Positions 54,836-64,000 of a stretch of DNA of 64,000 bases are shown here, in pieces. Each line of letters begins with the position of its first letter. Within the stretch, counting starts at the first letter, position 1. The notes beneath the pieces are model-generated. The model had not been told where the DNA came from. It saw only the letters and a program-made list of their open reading frames with translations, and did no database searches. Origin of the DNA: Lycium barbarum (Eukaryota; Streptophyta; Magnoliopsida; Solanales; Solanaceae); contig NC_083345.1 in assembly GCF_019175385.1 (NCBI RefSeq), positions 44,166,098-44,230,097 of the forward strand. Direction: 5' to 3'. Position numbers and translations under genes: made by a program.

Positions 54836-57800
54836 ACATTCGTCCTCGAATGTTGAGGTAGAGTTCGCTCCGAGGTAGATGTCAATGTTCTTACCTGTAT
54901 TTGTCAGTATTTGCTTTACTTACTTGCAGTCTTACTTGCTCATTTGAAGCTGAACTTATCTGAATTACGCAGTTTATCCTTCTTCTTTTGTACCCAAAAT
55001 TTACGCCCGTACTCAAGGTCGTCTCTTGTCTTATTATTTGTTTGTCTACTAACTCTTTATGCTTTATCGTTCTCATTGCCTCTTCAACCTTCGTTGTTTA
55101 CATTTTTATATGTCCTTTCATCCCGTACTTACCACATACTCTTATCCGACTTTGATCCCATTTTCTTTTTATTCAGAAATTCTTGTTCTCTTCGATCTCC
55201 ACGTATCTTTCTTACGTTTCACAGATGTCCCAAGCCTTTATCTCCTTGGAGTTGACTTATTCTTATTCTTACTTCCTTAAAGATAACCTCAAGGTTGATC
55301 ACATTTAGCATCCTTTGCTTTTTTTTTATAGCAGTCGAATTAATCTTTGCGGTACTTTATCTTTAAACTAGTTTAACACCGAAATGTCTTGCTTAATTTC
55401 TCTTTCCTTCAATTGGACTTCTGGCATTTGGCTAACTAACGACAATTCTTGTACTTAGATCAAAAAAATCTCAAATCTCTTCTTTAATGATTCATTTCTT
55501 TCAATTTACTCTTAAAGATCCTGATCCTTAGTTCGACTAATAAATTAGGGGTGAATTCAGAAGTTTGGCGAAAGATAACCAAGATTCTTAGTCATGCAGC
55601 GAATTCAGATCTTTTCATTCTTTCTTCTGTTTGTAACCTTCATTCGTTCCTTTTCCCAATAATAACCATCACGTTTCTTGTTCCACGAGGTTTCATTGTC
55701 ACTCGATTGTTCTAATCAAACGCGATATCCTTTAATAATTTCCGTTGGGGTTCTCCTTCTACTTTTAACCTTTGTCTGACTCTTATTTAATACGTCTTTC
55801 CCATAGTTTGACGCAATTATATGTCATTTTGATTTACCAAACAAGCGGATCTCTTAATTCCTTAAATGTCCATCTTCTTTAGTTATATCCTTGAATTAGT
55901 TTCCTGCAATCTTATCTTCGTCTATTTTCACGATTTCATCTTCCGTTGACTTAGTCCCTTCTGTTTCGCAGCCCTCTATCTCTCTACTAGTGGAAAACTT
56001 TCTTATTTAGCTGCGGCACTTTTCCTTGTTTGCTTCTCTAGTGCTACTTTAGATTATGCTCTTAGTATTACTCGATTTTTATATACATATCATTCCATCT
56101 CCCTTTTAATACTTTTGTCAAACTCTATAATTCCTTACAATGTCATCATAGTTTCACCTATGGTAACGCCCAGATGGCTTGCAATAGCATTTCCTTGCCC
56201 ATGGCTTATTATTCTCATTAACTACTTTTCCTCAGATTACTCATCCAATGCGTCAAAATACATAGCCAAGAGATCTATATTCAAATGGGACTCCATTCGA
56301 TCCATACAACAATCCTCAGCACCATTTTTTTATACTCTTGTATACAACATTTTCTTATCATCGTTGTTATCCCCTATCACAAGATATACTTACAACATAC
56401 TAATGATCATATCTCCGGATAATCTACTGTTCAAAATATTTTCAAATCCTTGTTTGAATCTTTCCTCCAATTTCCTCTCCTCTAATCTCAACATCATTAC
56501 AAAATAACTTATTAGCATAAGACTAAAATAAAATCTTACTTAATCACAACTTCCTTTCAATACGAGTGTTCTTCCCTCTTTAAGTCCTTGGCTCTCCTAT
56601 AGCAGCGGCTAATTGAGACTTAACTAGTTTTCATTCTCCTTTAAATATTTATTGTCGTCTCCACACTATTTTACTAGCCATTTTATCAGGACGATTACTT
56701 AAATGGTCCTATGACATATACTCTCACGATTTAGTATAAATGGTGGCTTATGATTTCAGGACGCATGAGATATTTCTAGTCTCAGGCAGTACTGTTGTCG
56801 CGCTATCCATAGGCATACTGTCTTACTTCCTTTTGTCGATCATTGAGATTCCTATAAATATTCCTCTTTTAAAACTCTCATCTCTTCCAACATTGCGATT
56901 TTTCTTTAGTAATCCCGTCTGTCCTTGATACTTATCCTTGATCACTTGTAGGCCTTCTCACTTCCTCTGTTACCTTTTTGGGGGTACATTTGCTGCATAC
57001 TTAATTGTAACAAAAATTCCTCTGGTACGAGCGATTCAAATCATAGCCCAGGACACCACGTATTGCATTGAAAAAACTTATTTCCTTTGATCTGCTAAAC
57101 CTTCATTATCTTGTCATGCCTCCTTTCCCCTGTCTGTTTCATAACATACTTGCACTTAGTCCATTTCCACTTTTCTTTAGCACATCCTTGCTATATTAGT
57201 TCATCTCGAATTTCGGCTCCTTCAAACTGGTACATTTCCTTTTTCTGTACTAGGGAATATTATAATTCGTCTAAGAATGTCCTCATATACCAATAACATT
57301 CGAGTATTGACCGTCTTTGGTAGTCAATTGGCCGAGCCTAGCGATCCTTCAACTCCTCTAGTCCATGTAATGTTGGAGTTACTTTCATCGCATGGGTTAG
57401 CTTATTTCTCTTTTGCTAGCTGGATTCTTATATCAAGTCAAATGTCCACACATATTAGACACAACTCAAACCACTTCCTTCCTTCATGCCTAATAGTCCT
57501 CTAGATTAATGAATCAATGGCGACATTAGAATTCGTTAGGCTCCTTATATAATGCCTGACTATACCATGCTCTTTCCGCCATAAAATAGTGCATTACATT
57601 TATTCATACGTATACACCATTATTGGTCTGGTCCGAAAAAAAACTGTGCAGGATTCCGCTTTTCTTCCGCGATGCGGAAGGAAAGCACAATGCTCTGAGG
57701 CTAGTTTTTGAATGAGAATTCAATGATCTGATCTTGGCCTTTCGGAGTGATATAAGGTCATAACTTCTGAATGAATTATGGAGCTCGTATCGAATCCAAG

Positions 57801-58453
57801 GAATTAGCTTAATGATGATAAACATAAGTAAGGCATTAAGATCTAAAATACATGGCATAGGAATGGAGTGAAGTTGTTAGGGAGCGCTCATGTTCATGTT
57901 CTAGTTGGGTTCGTGCCACACTAGTAAAAGTCGATACTCTCTCATTCATTCTCACGATTCGTCCTTTCCTTAATTTAGCTCATGGTGTCCCATAGTTTCT
58001 CTTAACTAATTATTTGTATCATAATCATGCGTCATAATCTTTCTAATGTCCGGCTGATTCTCGTTCTCATCAGGAAGTTTTAGTAAGATACGCCCTTTTC
58101 TTTCTTCCTCCGTTCATTTCTTATTCCCTTTACGATACTATAGCTTGCTCATATGCATGTTTATTCCTCGTATATTCGTCTTGTTTCCTTTATAATCGTA
58201 TCTCTATCCCAAGTCCACTGTCGTATGCCATCACTGTCTACCTTTGGCCAACCTTACTAATTTACTAAGCTTCCTCTTATCATCACCGATCACATAACTT
58301 TCTTTAATTAATTTATAACTGCACTCTCTCGCACTTCTGTTCTGAAGGTCCTCCTAGATTTCCGTTGCTCTTAAAGTGCTCTTTCCCGTTTACTACTTAA
58401 TTATATCTTCCTAGAAATCTGCCGAACATTCCACTATGAGTACAAACCCATCT

Positions 58454-58503
<50 letters not shown>

Positions 58504-59289
58504 TCTTCTAGGGTGAGACTTTCCCGTACTCGTTAACTTCCTTCCCATATCAATATCTCTTTGTTATCACTTACTAACCAATCTAATCTATAAATTCTAA
58601 TACTGTATTTGAGTTCCTGATGTCAACTTTCTTTATGTTTCCAATAGGTCCCAATCCTTCGAGATCTCGGATGCAACTCATCCCAGTTTCTTAACTACTA
58701 ATCATTTTTCCCTCCAGGGTTCCTCTTTTAAATTAAATTAAGATCATTCTAAAACTTTTCTTTGAAAACATCGCATAGTTGTTCCTTCAACCATGACTTA
58801 CCGAATGGCTGATGGTCATATTTTCCCTTTTACTCTTTCTCTATAGACATGCAAACAATTCAATTTGCAAAAAATTCGGCAGAGTTTCCTCTATAATTCT
58901 TACTACCTCATTCCTGCATACAACCCAGAAAACACATCCAATGCCCCATAGAGCAATCACAAATACCCATAATATCTTGCTCAAGTTCTTATATCAATGT
59001 CTATCCATATTAATAAAATAGAAAACATACCTTTCGAATGAACCACTTCAATTCGAAGCAATTCTCTCATAGCGGCATAATCAACTACTTATCTATGATC
59101 AAAATATTTAGGTTAGGATCAGGGACGTCATATCCTATGATTTAACTCTATGGCACGATCTAAGATGAGAAAGAAGGGTCAATGTTTCCTAAATACCCTG
59201 CAACCTCTTGTTTATAAGTGTGGCGCGCTTCACACCCATAAACAAGACTCTACTGGACACGACTTTGCAGACAACCCCTAAGACGAACT
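54836..59289. other. Interior of the Tekay/Del-like element, no gene recognised
   Basis: About 4.5 kb, pyrimidine-rich on the plus strand (therefore purine-rich on the coding strand, as gag-pol often is). No RT, integrase or gag motif could be read in any of the listed frames. Plus-strand frames (for example 56115-56507, Leu/Ile/Ser-rich) are antisense shadows. A (TA)n tract lies at 58455-58500. Confidence 0.6.
58455..58500. repeat. (AT)n microsatellite
   Basis: About 23 uninterrupted AT units inside the retrotransposon interior. Confidence 0.93.
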
Positions 59290-59301
59290 GCTCTGATACC
59301 A
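59290..59301 (-). promoter_or_regulatory. Primer binding site (tRNA-Met) of the Tekay/Del-like element
   Basis: The minus strand reads TGGTATCAGAGC, 3 bp from the LTR edge, complementary to initiator tRNA-Met. The same 12-mer serves the pararetrovirus at 20103. Confidence 0.92.
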
Positions 59302-59304
59302 ATT

Positions 59305-62062
59305 TGTCACACCCCAATCCTGATAGGGCATGATGGGCACCCGACCCTTACTTAGAGCCGAGAGAACCCGCTCGTTCTCGTTATACTCATAATCTCACAA
59401 GACTCTTAAGTCATGAAATGAAACGCATAATGGAAGCTTTTCGAAAACATTCTTTTCGTCTTTCTCGAATTAAATAAAATTTGTAATCATATGAATCTGT
59501 AAAGTAATGCATAATGATACATCGACTTAAATAGCCGCTTACAAGACTAGCATACTGTATACATGACTCTGTCTGCAAAGTCTCTAACACAAATCAATAT
59601 ACCATAACATAGATACTCTGACTCGGCAACACTCCGGAAAGAAATAGAGCTCGCCAATCCCACTGGAACATCTTCTAGCAATATCCTCTACTCATCTGTA
59701 TACACCTGCGTGGCATGAAACGCAGCGCTCACAAGAAGGGGCGTCAGTATGAATAATGTACTGAGTATGTAAGGCATGAGTAACAACATTACATAGATAT
59801 GAAAAGTAACAAGGAGTAAGAGAGATAACCTGTACATCTGAATGCCTCATAAGGCGGATGACATGCATGGTTAGCCTTTTTTAAAAAAACATTTCTGTAT
59901 ATATACATAGTAACATGCCCGGCCATTAAGGCGTGGTGTCATATATGTAATATCATGCCCGACCATTAAGGCTCGGTGTTATCATCATTAGCCCGCGTCC
60001 GGGCCTCCCGCGTCTGGGGCAATATAATAACATGCCCACTGCAGTGGTGTGCACATCTACGTGCCATGCCCGGCCGACTATAGCGCGGTGCGGTGTGAGA
60101 AATTACATACATATATATATAAAACATGCATGAGAGCCAAATAAGAGCTATGAGTACATTGGAGTGACGTAAGGTCGGTAACATCCGATTGTATTATGGA
60201 ATAATCATCGTCGCTTTTTCTCACCTTGAAGGAACAATTATTATAAGGTGAGACCAACAACAATGAATAAAATTAAGAAAGGTCAAAAGATAGCTCAATA
60301 TTCTCATATCGTCATTGAAATCATAAACTTGGAACCTTTGAACATAAAATCGTTCTCATCATAGTCATCATAATAATATAAAGCTCATGTACATGGAAAT
60401 CTCTATGAATGAAAAATTATCTCATAATAACATGAAATCCGTATGCCTTGCAGCTTGGATAAATAAATCTCTCATAATCATCATCATGGTTCTCATAAAA
60501 AAATAATTCATCTTTAGCATCATGAAAACTTTAAAAGTCATGAATCTCTAACATTCTTAGAAATGAAATTTTTTATGGAATTCATACATAGTTTGGTAGG
60601 AAAAGAATCATGCTTTTAGAAACTCAATAACCTCATAAGGATCACGAAATTCGTGGACTTCTAGCATTTACGGAATCCATGATGTTATGGGTACGACACA
60701 AAGGTTTATAACGAAAGGATCATGCCTTTAGAAAGAAGGGGACTAGACTTAACATACCTGGAAGATTATTTCTCGACTTCCAACTTACTTCCTGCCATGC
60801 AATTCACTTAAGATCATTCATCGCCTCGTAATCTACATATATAACTATTCATACCATTGTTAGGCTCATCATCATGCTCGTCTCAAAACTTTAATTAAAA
60901 TCCTTCTAAATTCTGTCGAAATTCGAGTAACATCTCCCCTGTTTATATGCCTAGCCCGAAATCATAATATCAACAACCAATCAACAAGAAAAATACCAAC
61001 ATCATCAATACCATTATCCATGCAAATATATCTCCTAAAACATCCCACACGATGTTTTCTAAATTTCTCAACTAACCAACTTGTGATACGACTATTTAAT
61101 AACTTTATTTCCGTAAAGAAGCCGAAATTAATACCAATAATAACAACAACAATACCCTCAACATTATACAAGATAATTATATATATTTTCATCCAAAATT
61201 CTCTTCAACTCAATCCATAAATCAACAACATCAACACAACAAACTATAACTTGCAAATATTCCTTAATCAATGTTAATAAGGAAAGAGATTCAATGATTC
61301 ATACCTTATGTTTACTAAAGTGGCAAGATCTCCAATATACACTTTTTTCCAAGCTCACTCCAACACCAATTGAAATTATAATCGCGTCTACACGTTGCCA
61401 GGACTTCGATTAGCATTTCATAGCTTGAATTTCACTCAAAATCCTCACTTTTATGTGAGATTTAAGACCCCTTTTTGGCTGCTGAATTTTCTGGAAATTT
61501 TGAGAGGTTTTTGATGAAAAAAAAATGGGATTTTAATCCCTTTTATAGTGGCTAAGTCGGCATCACTGTAGCAGTACTGTGCAGCCCTGTTTCTGCGTTG
61601 ACAACTCAGTTTGTAACGGTCATAATTCTCTACACCGATATTCTATCAATGAGCGGTTTGTTGAATTATAAACTAGACTCAACGAACTTCATTTTAGGCT
61701 TTTGTTTCACCTTAAAATTCCTAATATATTAGGAGATATGCCCCTCCAAAGTTGACTAAAAATCTACCCAACATTTCTCAAATTTTCGTCAAACTTATTT
61801 TCTTCAGTTTGCTTGATCTCGAATCTTCCGAAACTCTCCATACATGATATTTATCATTCATTATACCAATAGTGGCCATGTTCTTGTGTTTCAAAAGAGT
61901 CTTTCCCGATTACGACTTACGAGATCGTAATTCATTCTTTACTTCATTGTTACATACTTCCCATGACTTGTACCTTCCAAAACATTATGGAACGTCTCCG
62001 ATACTCCATTACTACGGTGATGCACGTGTCATGCTCATGATCTGAAAGTGCGGGGTGTAACA
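59305..62062 (-). repeat. 5' LTR of the Tekay/Del-like element
   Basis: Starts tgtcacaccccaatcctgat beside the primer site and ends gcggggtgtaaca at 62062. The TATA box on the minus strand is at 61541-61547 (TATAAAA in CTATAAAAGGG). Promoter and start of transcription of the element are expected here. Confidence 0.93.
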
Positions 62063-62067
62063 AGCAG

Positions 62068-62756
62068 ATGGATACACAAGTAAATCAAGGGGGTGGAGAA
62101 AAGAGCACACAAGCTATAGAAGAGGAGTAACAAAAAGAGTCAGTTCAAAAACATAGTCCAGGAAGGAGTAATAATTCAAAGTCACAGAAGAAGGCTAATT
62201 CATTGCAATCATCAAGAAAAAGTAACATCAAAGGACAAAGGAAGAGGAAGAAGAGGAAGTCAGTACAGCAAACAGCATAAGTTCTCAGAAGATACAGCCA
62301 ACCGAGAAAGTAATAAATAGTCCAAAGGAAATCAATGATCAAAAAGGGAATCTGTAACCAGAAGAAAATGAGGAGCAAGAGCAACAAGCCAACAATCTTG
62401 CACAATCTTCAGCAACAAGCATACAACATGGGGATGACAGTACAAACAAAGCAAGTAATAGTAACAAGACCATCAAAAAAGGGGTGGATAAGGGATAATG
62501 TACAGCTTTGGATCTTATAAATACTCAGCATGATACCAAATTATTTAAACCAGGGTGTTCAGGGGGAAAGGATCTTGATATTCATTTAATTGATCAAAAC
62601 CTTCAAGCAGTGGCCAGAGCAGGAGATCTTTCCCCCAAACAGGTGGATAAAGCAATGGAGAGAGGGAAGAAGAAGCAAATTAGAGACAACAGTGTACCAC
62701 CAAGTGGTGGAGTTCAAACTAGAAGGACTTTACAGAAAACTAATGTTACCTTATGA
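62068..62756 (+). pseudogene. L1 ORF1 C-terminal tail
   Basis: Continuation of the LINE after the LTR element. It is low-complexity, Lys/Ser/Gln-rich coding text with stops (for example TAA at 62128) and a last open part, 62508-62756 (LNQ/ARAGDLSPKQVDKAMERG-type). That part ends in TGA overlapping the ATG of ORF2 (atgA), a typical ORF1/ORF2 overlap in plant L1. Confidence 0.7.
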
Positions 62757-64000
62757 ATGCAATCATTTGGAATATTAAATCTGTGAACACCATGGAGGCT
62801 TTTACAAGATTAAGGAAGATGCATCAGAAATATCAGTATGGCTTCTTTGGTTTATTAGAACCTTTTCAAGATGCTGACAGAATAGAAGAGTACAGAAGGA
62901 AGATAGGGCTACAATATGCCTTTGTTAATTGTTCTAACAAGATTTGGGATTTTGTGGAAGATATGTTTGAAGTGACAATCCTGGTGGATCATCCACAATA
63001 GTTAACTCTCAAATTAAGGTATCAAGGGAATATGGATAAGATGGTTGTTATTTTGGTATATGCAAAGTGTACTCAGATTAAAAGATTAGAACTGTGGGAA
63101 TCTTTGGAGGATTTGTCTGTTACAACTCAAGTGCCATGGATGATAGGTGGGGACTTTAATGTCATCATATTTGAGGAAGAAAACTATGGAGGCTTACCTA
63201 TCACCATTCATGAAGTACAGGACTTCAAAACTTGCATTCAAAACTGTTCAGTTATTGATTTGGGATTTAAAGGGGGTAAATATACATGGTGGAATGGTCA
63301 AAGTGGAGATGATTACATTTTTAAGAGATTTGACAGATGCTTAGGGAATTAGGCTTTGCAAGACAAGTATTTTGGATTGGAGGTGTCTCATTTAATCAGA
63401 AATGGATCTGATCATGCACCTCTTCTAATTTCTTATTCAGAAGAAACTGAAGTTGTCAAAAAACCTTTTAAGTTTCTCAATTTCTGGGCTAAGCATGATA
63501 TATTTGTGAACACAGTAAAGGAACATTAGAAGGCAGATTTCATGGCCAATCCTTTCAATTTGTTCCATTAATAGATGAAGAAGGTAAAGGATGCTCTAAC
63601 AAGGTGGAGTAAAGACACTTTTGGGAACATCTTTCAGAAGATTGAAACCTTGGAGGATGTGATCAAAGTGCATGAAATTCAGTTTTAGCTTCAACTACTC
63701 CTACTAACAGGGAAAGATTGCACAAAGTTCAAGCTGATCTGAACAGGTATTTTCACTTAGAGGAAGAATTTGGGAAACAAAAAGCAGGGATACAATGGTT
63801 TAGAGATAGAGACAGAAACACTGCTTTTTTCCATGATAATGTGTAAGGTAGAAGAAAGAGACTACATTTAAAAAGAATTCAGGACCAGAATGGGAATTGG
63901 ATAGAATCCCGGGAGGATTTATCACAGGAAGCAATCAGATTCTTTTCAGAGCAGTTTACTAAGGAAGAAGATCCAACAGATTTTGAAATATTGGATCATG
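62753..64000 (+). pseudogene. L1 ORF2, endonuclease domain and start of RT linker (incomplete)
   Basis: Apurinic-type endonuclease of LINEs: MNAIIWNIKSVNTMEAF at the start (canonical NIRG), GFFGLLEPFQDADRI (catalytic Glu position), WMIGGDFNVIIFEEENYGG (Asp/Asn pair), then SVIDLGFKGGKYTWWNGQ and SDHAPLLISY (Asp-His pair, 63407-63424). The linker before the RT follows (WFRDRDRNTAFFHD, ESREDLSQEAIRFFSEQFTK). Stops at 62999, 63350, 63527 and several later ones interrupt it. The RT lies beyond the window. In active LINEs this protein nicks the target and primes reverse transcription. Confidence 0.9.

Larger units (their letters stand above)
52079..62062 (-). mobile_element. Tekay/Del-like LTR retrotransposon with degenerate interior (10 kb)
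   Basis: Left LTR 52079-54818 and right LTR 59305-62062 are nearly identical over 2.74 kb. The flanks are identical agcag (52074-52078, 62063-62067). The purine tract lies beside the left LTR and the tRNA-Met primer site beside the right, so the element is on the minus strand. The interior (54819-59304, 4.5 kb) has no frame that I can link to gag or pol. Either it was always non-autonomous or its interior is very decayed; the similarity of the LTRs favours the first. Confidence 0.92.
47704..64000 (+). mobile_element. L1-type LINE, split by two LTR insertions, running off the window
   Basis: ORF1 pieces at 47704-48389, 51626-52078 and 62068-62756 are followed by ORF2 from 62753 to the window edge. 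Removing the insertions 48390-51625 and 52079-62067 rejoins the reading at exact 5-bp duplications, so the LINE was there first. The 5' end abuts the foldback at about 47700 and may be truncated. Several stops in both ORFs make it inactive. Confidence 0.88.

Noticed and set aside
56115..56507. 130-codon plus-strand frame in the Tekay/Del-like element
   Set aside because: Antisense to the element, Leu/Ile/Ser-rich, no known domain.

Overview
The window looks like repeat-rich, intergenic DNA from a plant nuclear genome. I found no intact host gene in it. The probable host is an asterid, most likely a nightshade (Solanaceae). The evidence is an Au-type SINE, an endogenous pararetrovirus of the nightshade EPRV type, Athila and Tekay/Del-type Ty3/gypsy elements, and Stowaway, hAT, pogo and Mutator-type MITEs. 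All family assignments come from motifs and structure read by eye, not from database searches.

Layout. 1-1900: non-coding, with a 169-bp tandem duplication and a G tract. 1900-12284: a decayed Athila-like element on the minus strand (integrase, RNase H, RT, protease-like region, gag, tRNA-Asp primer site, 5' LTR). About 2.1 kb of its pol/gag is tandemly duplicated. The second copy carries a ~1.4-kb block of mitochondrial-type DNA containing the 3' end of a group II intron and the start of rps3 exon 2. 12642-13446: a small Mutator-like element with a perfect 9-bp target duplication that keeps the last exons of its transposase. 15032-17588: a large foldback element with a pogo/Emigrant-like MITE inside. 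18515-18702: a hAT MITE.

19390-27024: an almost genome-length, circularly permuted and inactivated caulimovirid (pararetrovirus) integrant on the minus strand, bounded and interrupted by TA-rich microsatellites. 29262-34900: a complete non-autonomous LTR retrotransposon carrying only gag (TR-GAG type), with a SINE in one LTR. 35780-36261: one Stowaway-like MITE inside another. 36953-37730: an inverted-repeat element filled with nested palindromes. 37969-42616: a Mutator-like foldback carrying a 2.8-kb solo LTR. 42673-43308: a 5'-truncated RTE-type LINE with an 11-bp target duplication.

44230-47690: a large foldback with ~0.9-kb arms, built from dozens of copies of the self-palindromic 12-mer TTGTTGCAACAA, with ~162-bp tandem repeats in its loop. 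47704 to the window end: a plant L1-type LINE (ORF1, then the start of ORF2). Its ORF1 is split first by a 3.2-kb solo LTR (TSD atgag) and then by a 10-kb Tekay/Del-like element with both LTRs (TSD agcag) and no recognisable coding sequence.

The elements do not form a pathway; the window records insertion on insertion. Order can be read in several places: the Athila duplication before the mitochondrial insertion, the L1 before both LTR elements, the gag-only element before its SINE, and the foldback before its solo LTR. The least familiar structures are the TTGTTGCAACAA foldback and the pararetrovirus, which combines a badnavirus-style second Cys motif with a caulimovirus-style transactivator gene.
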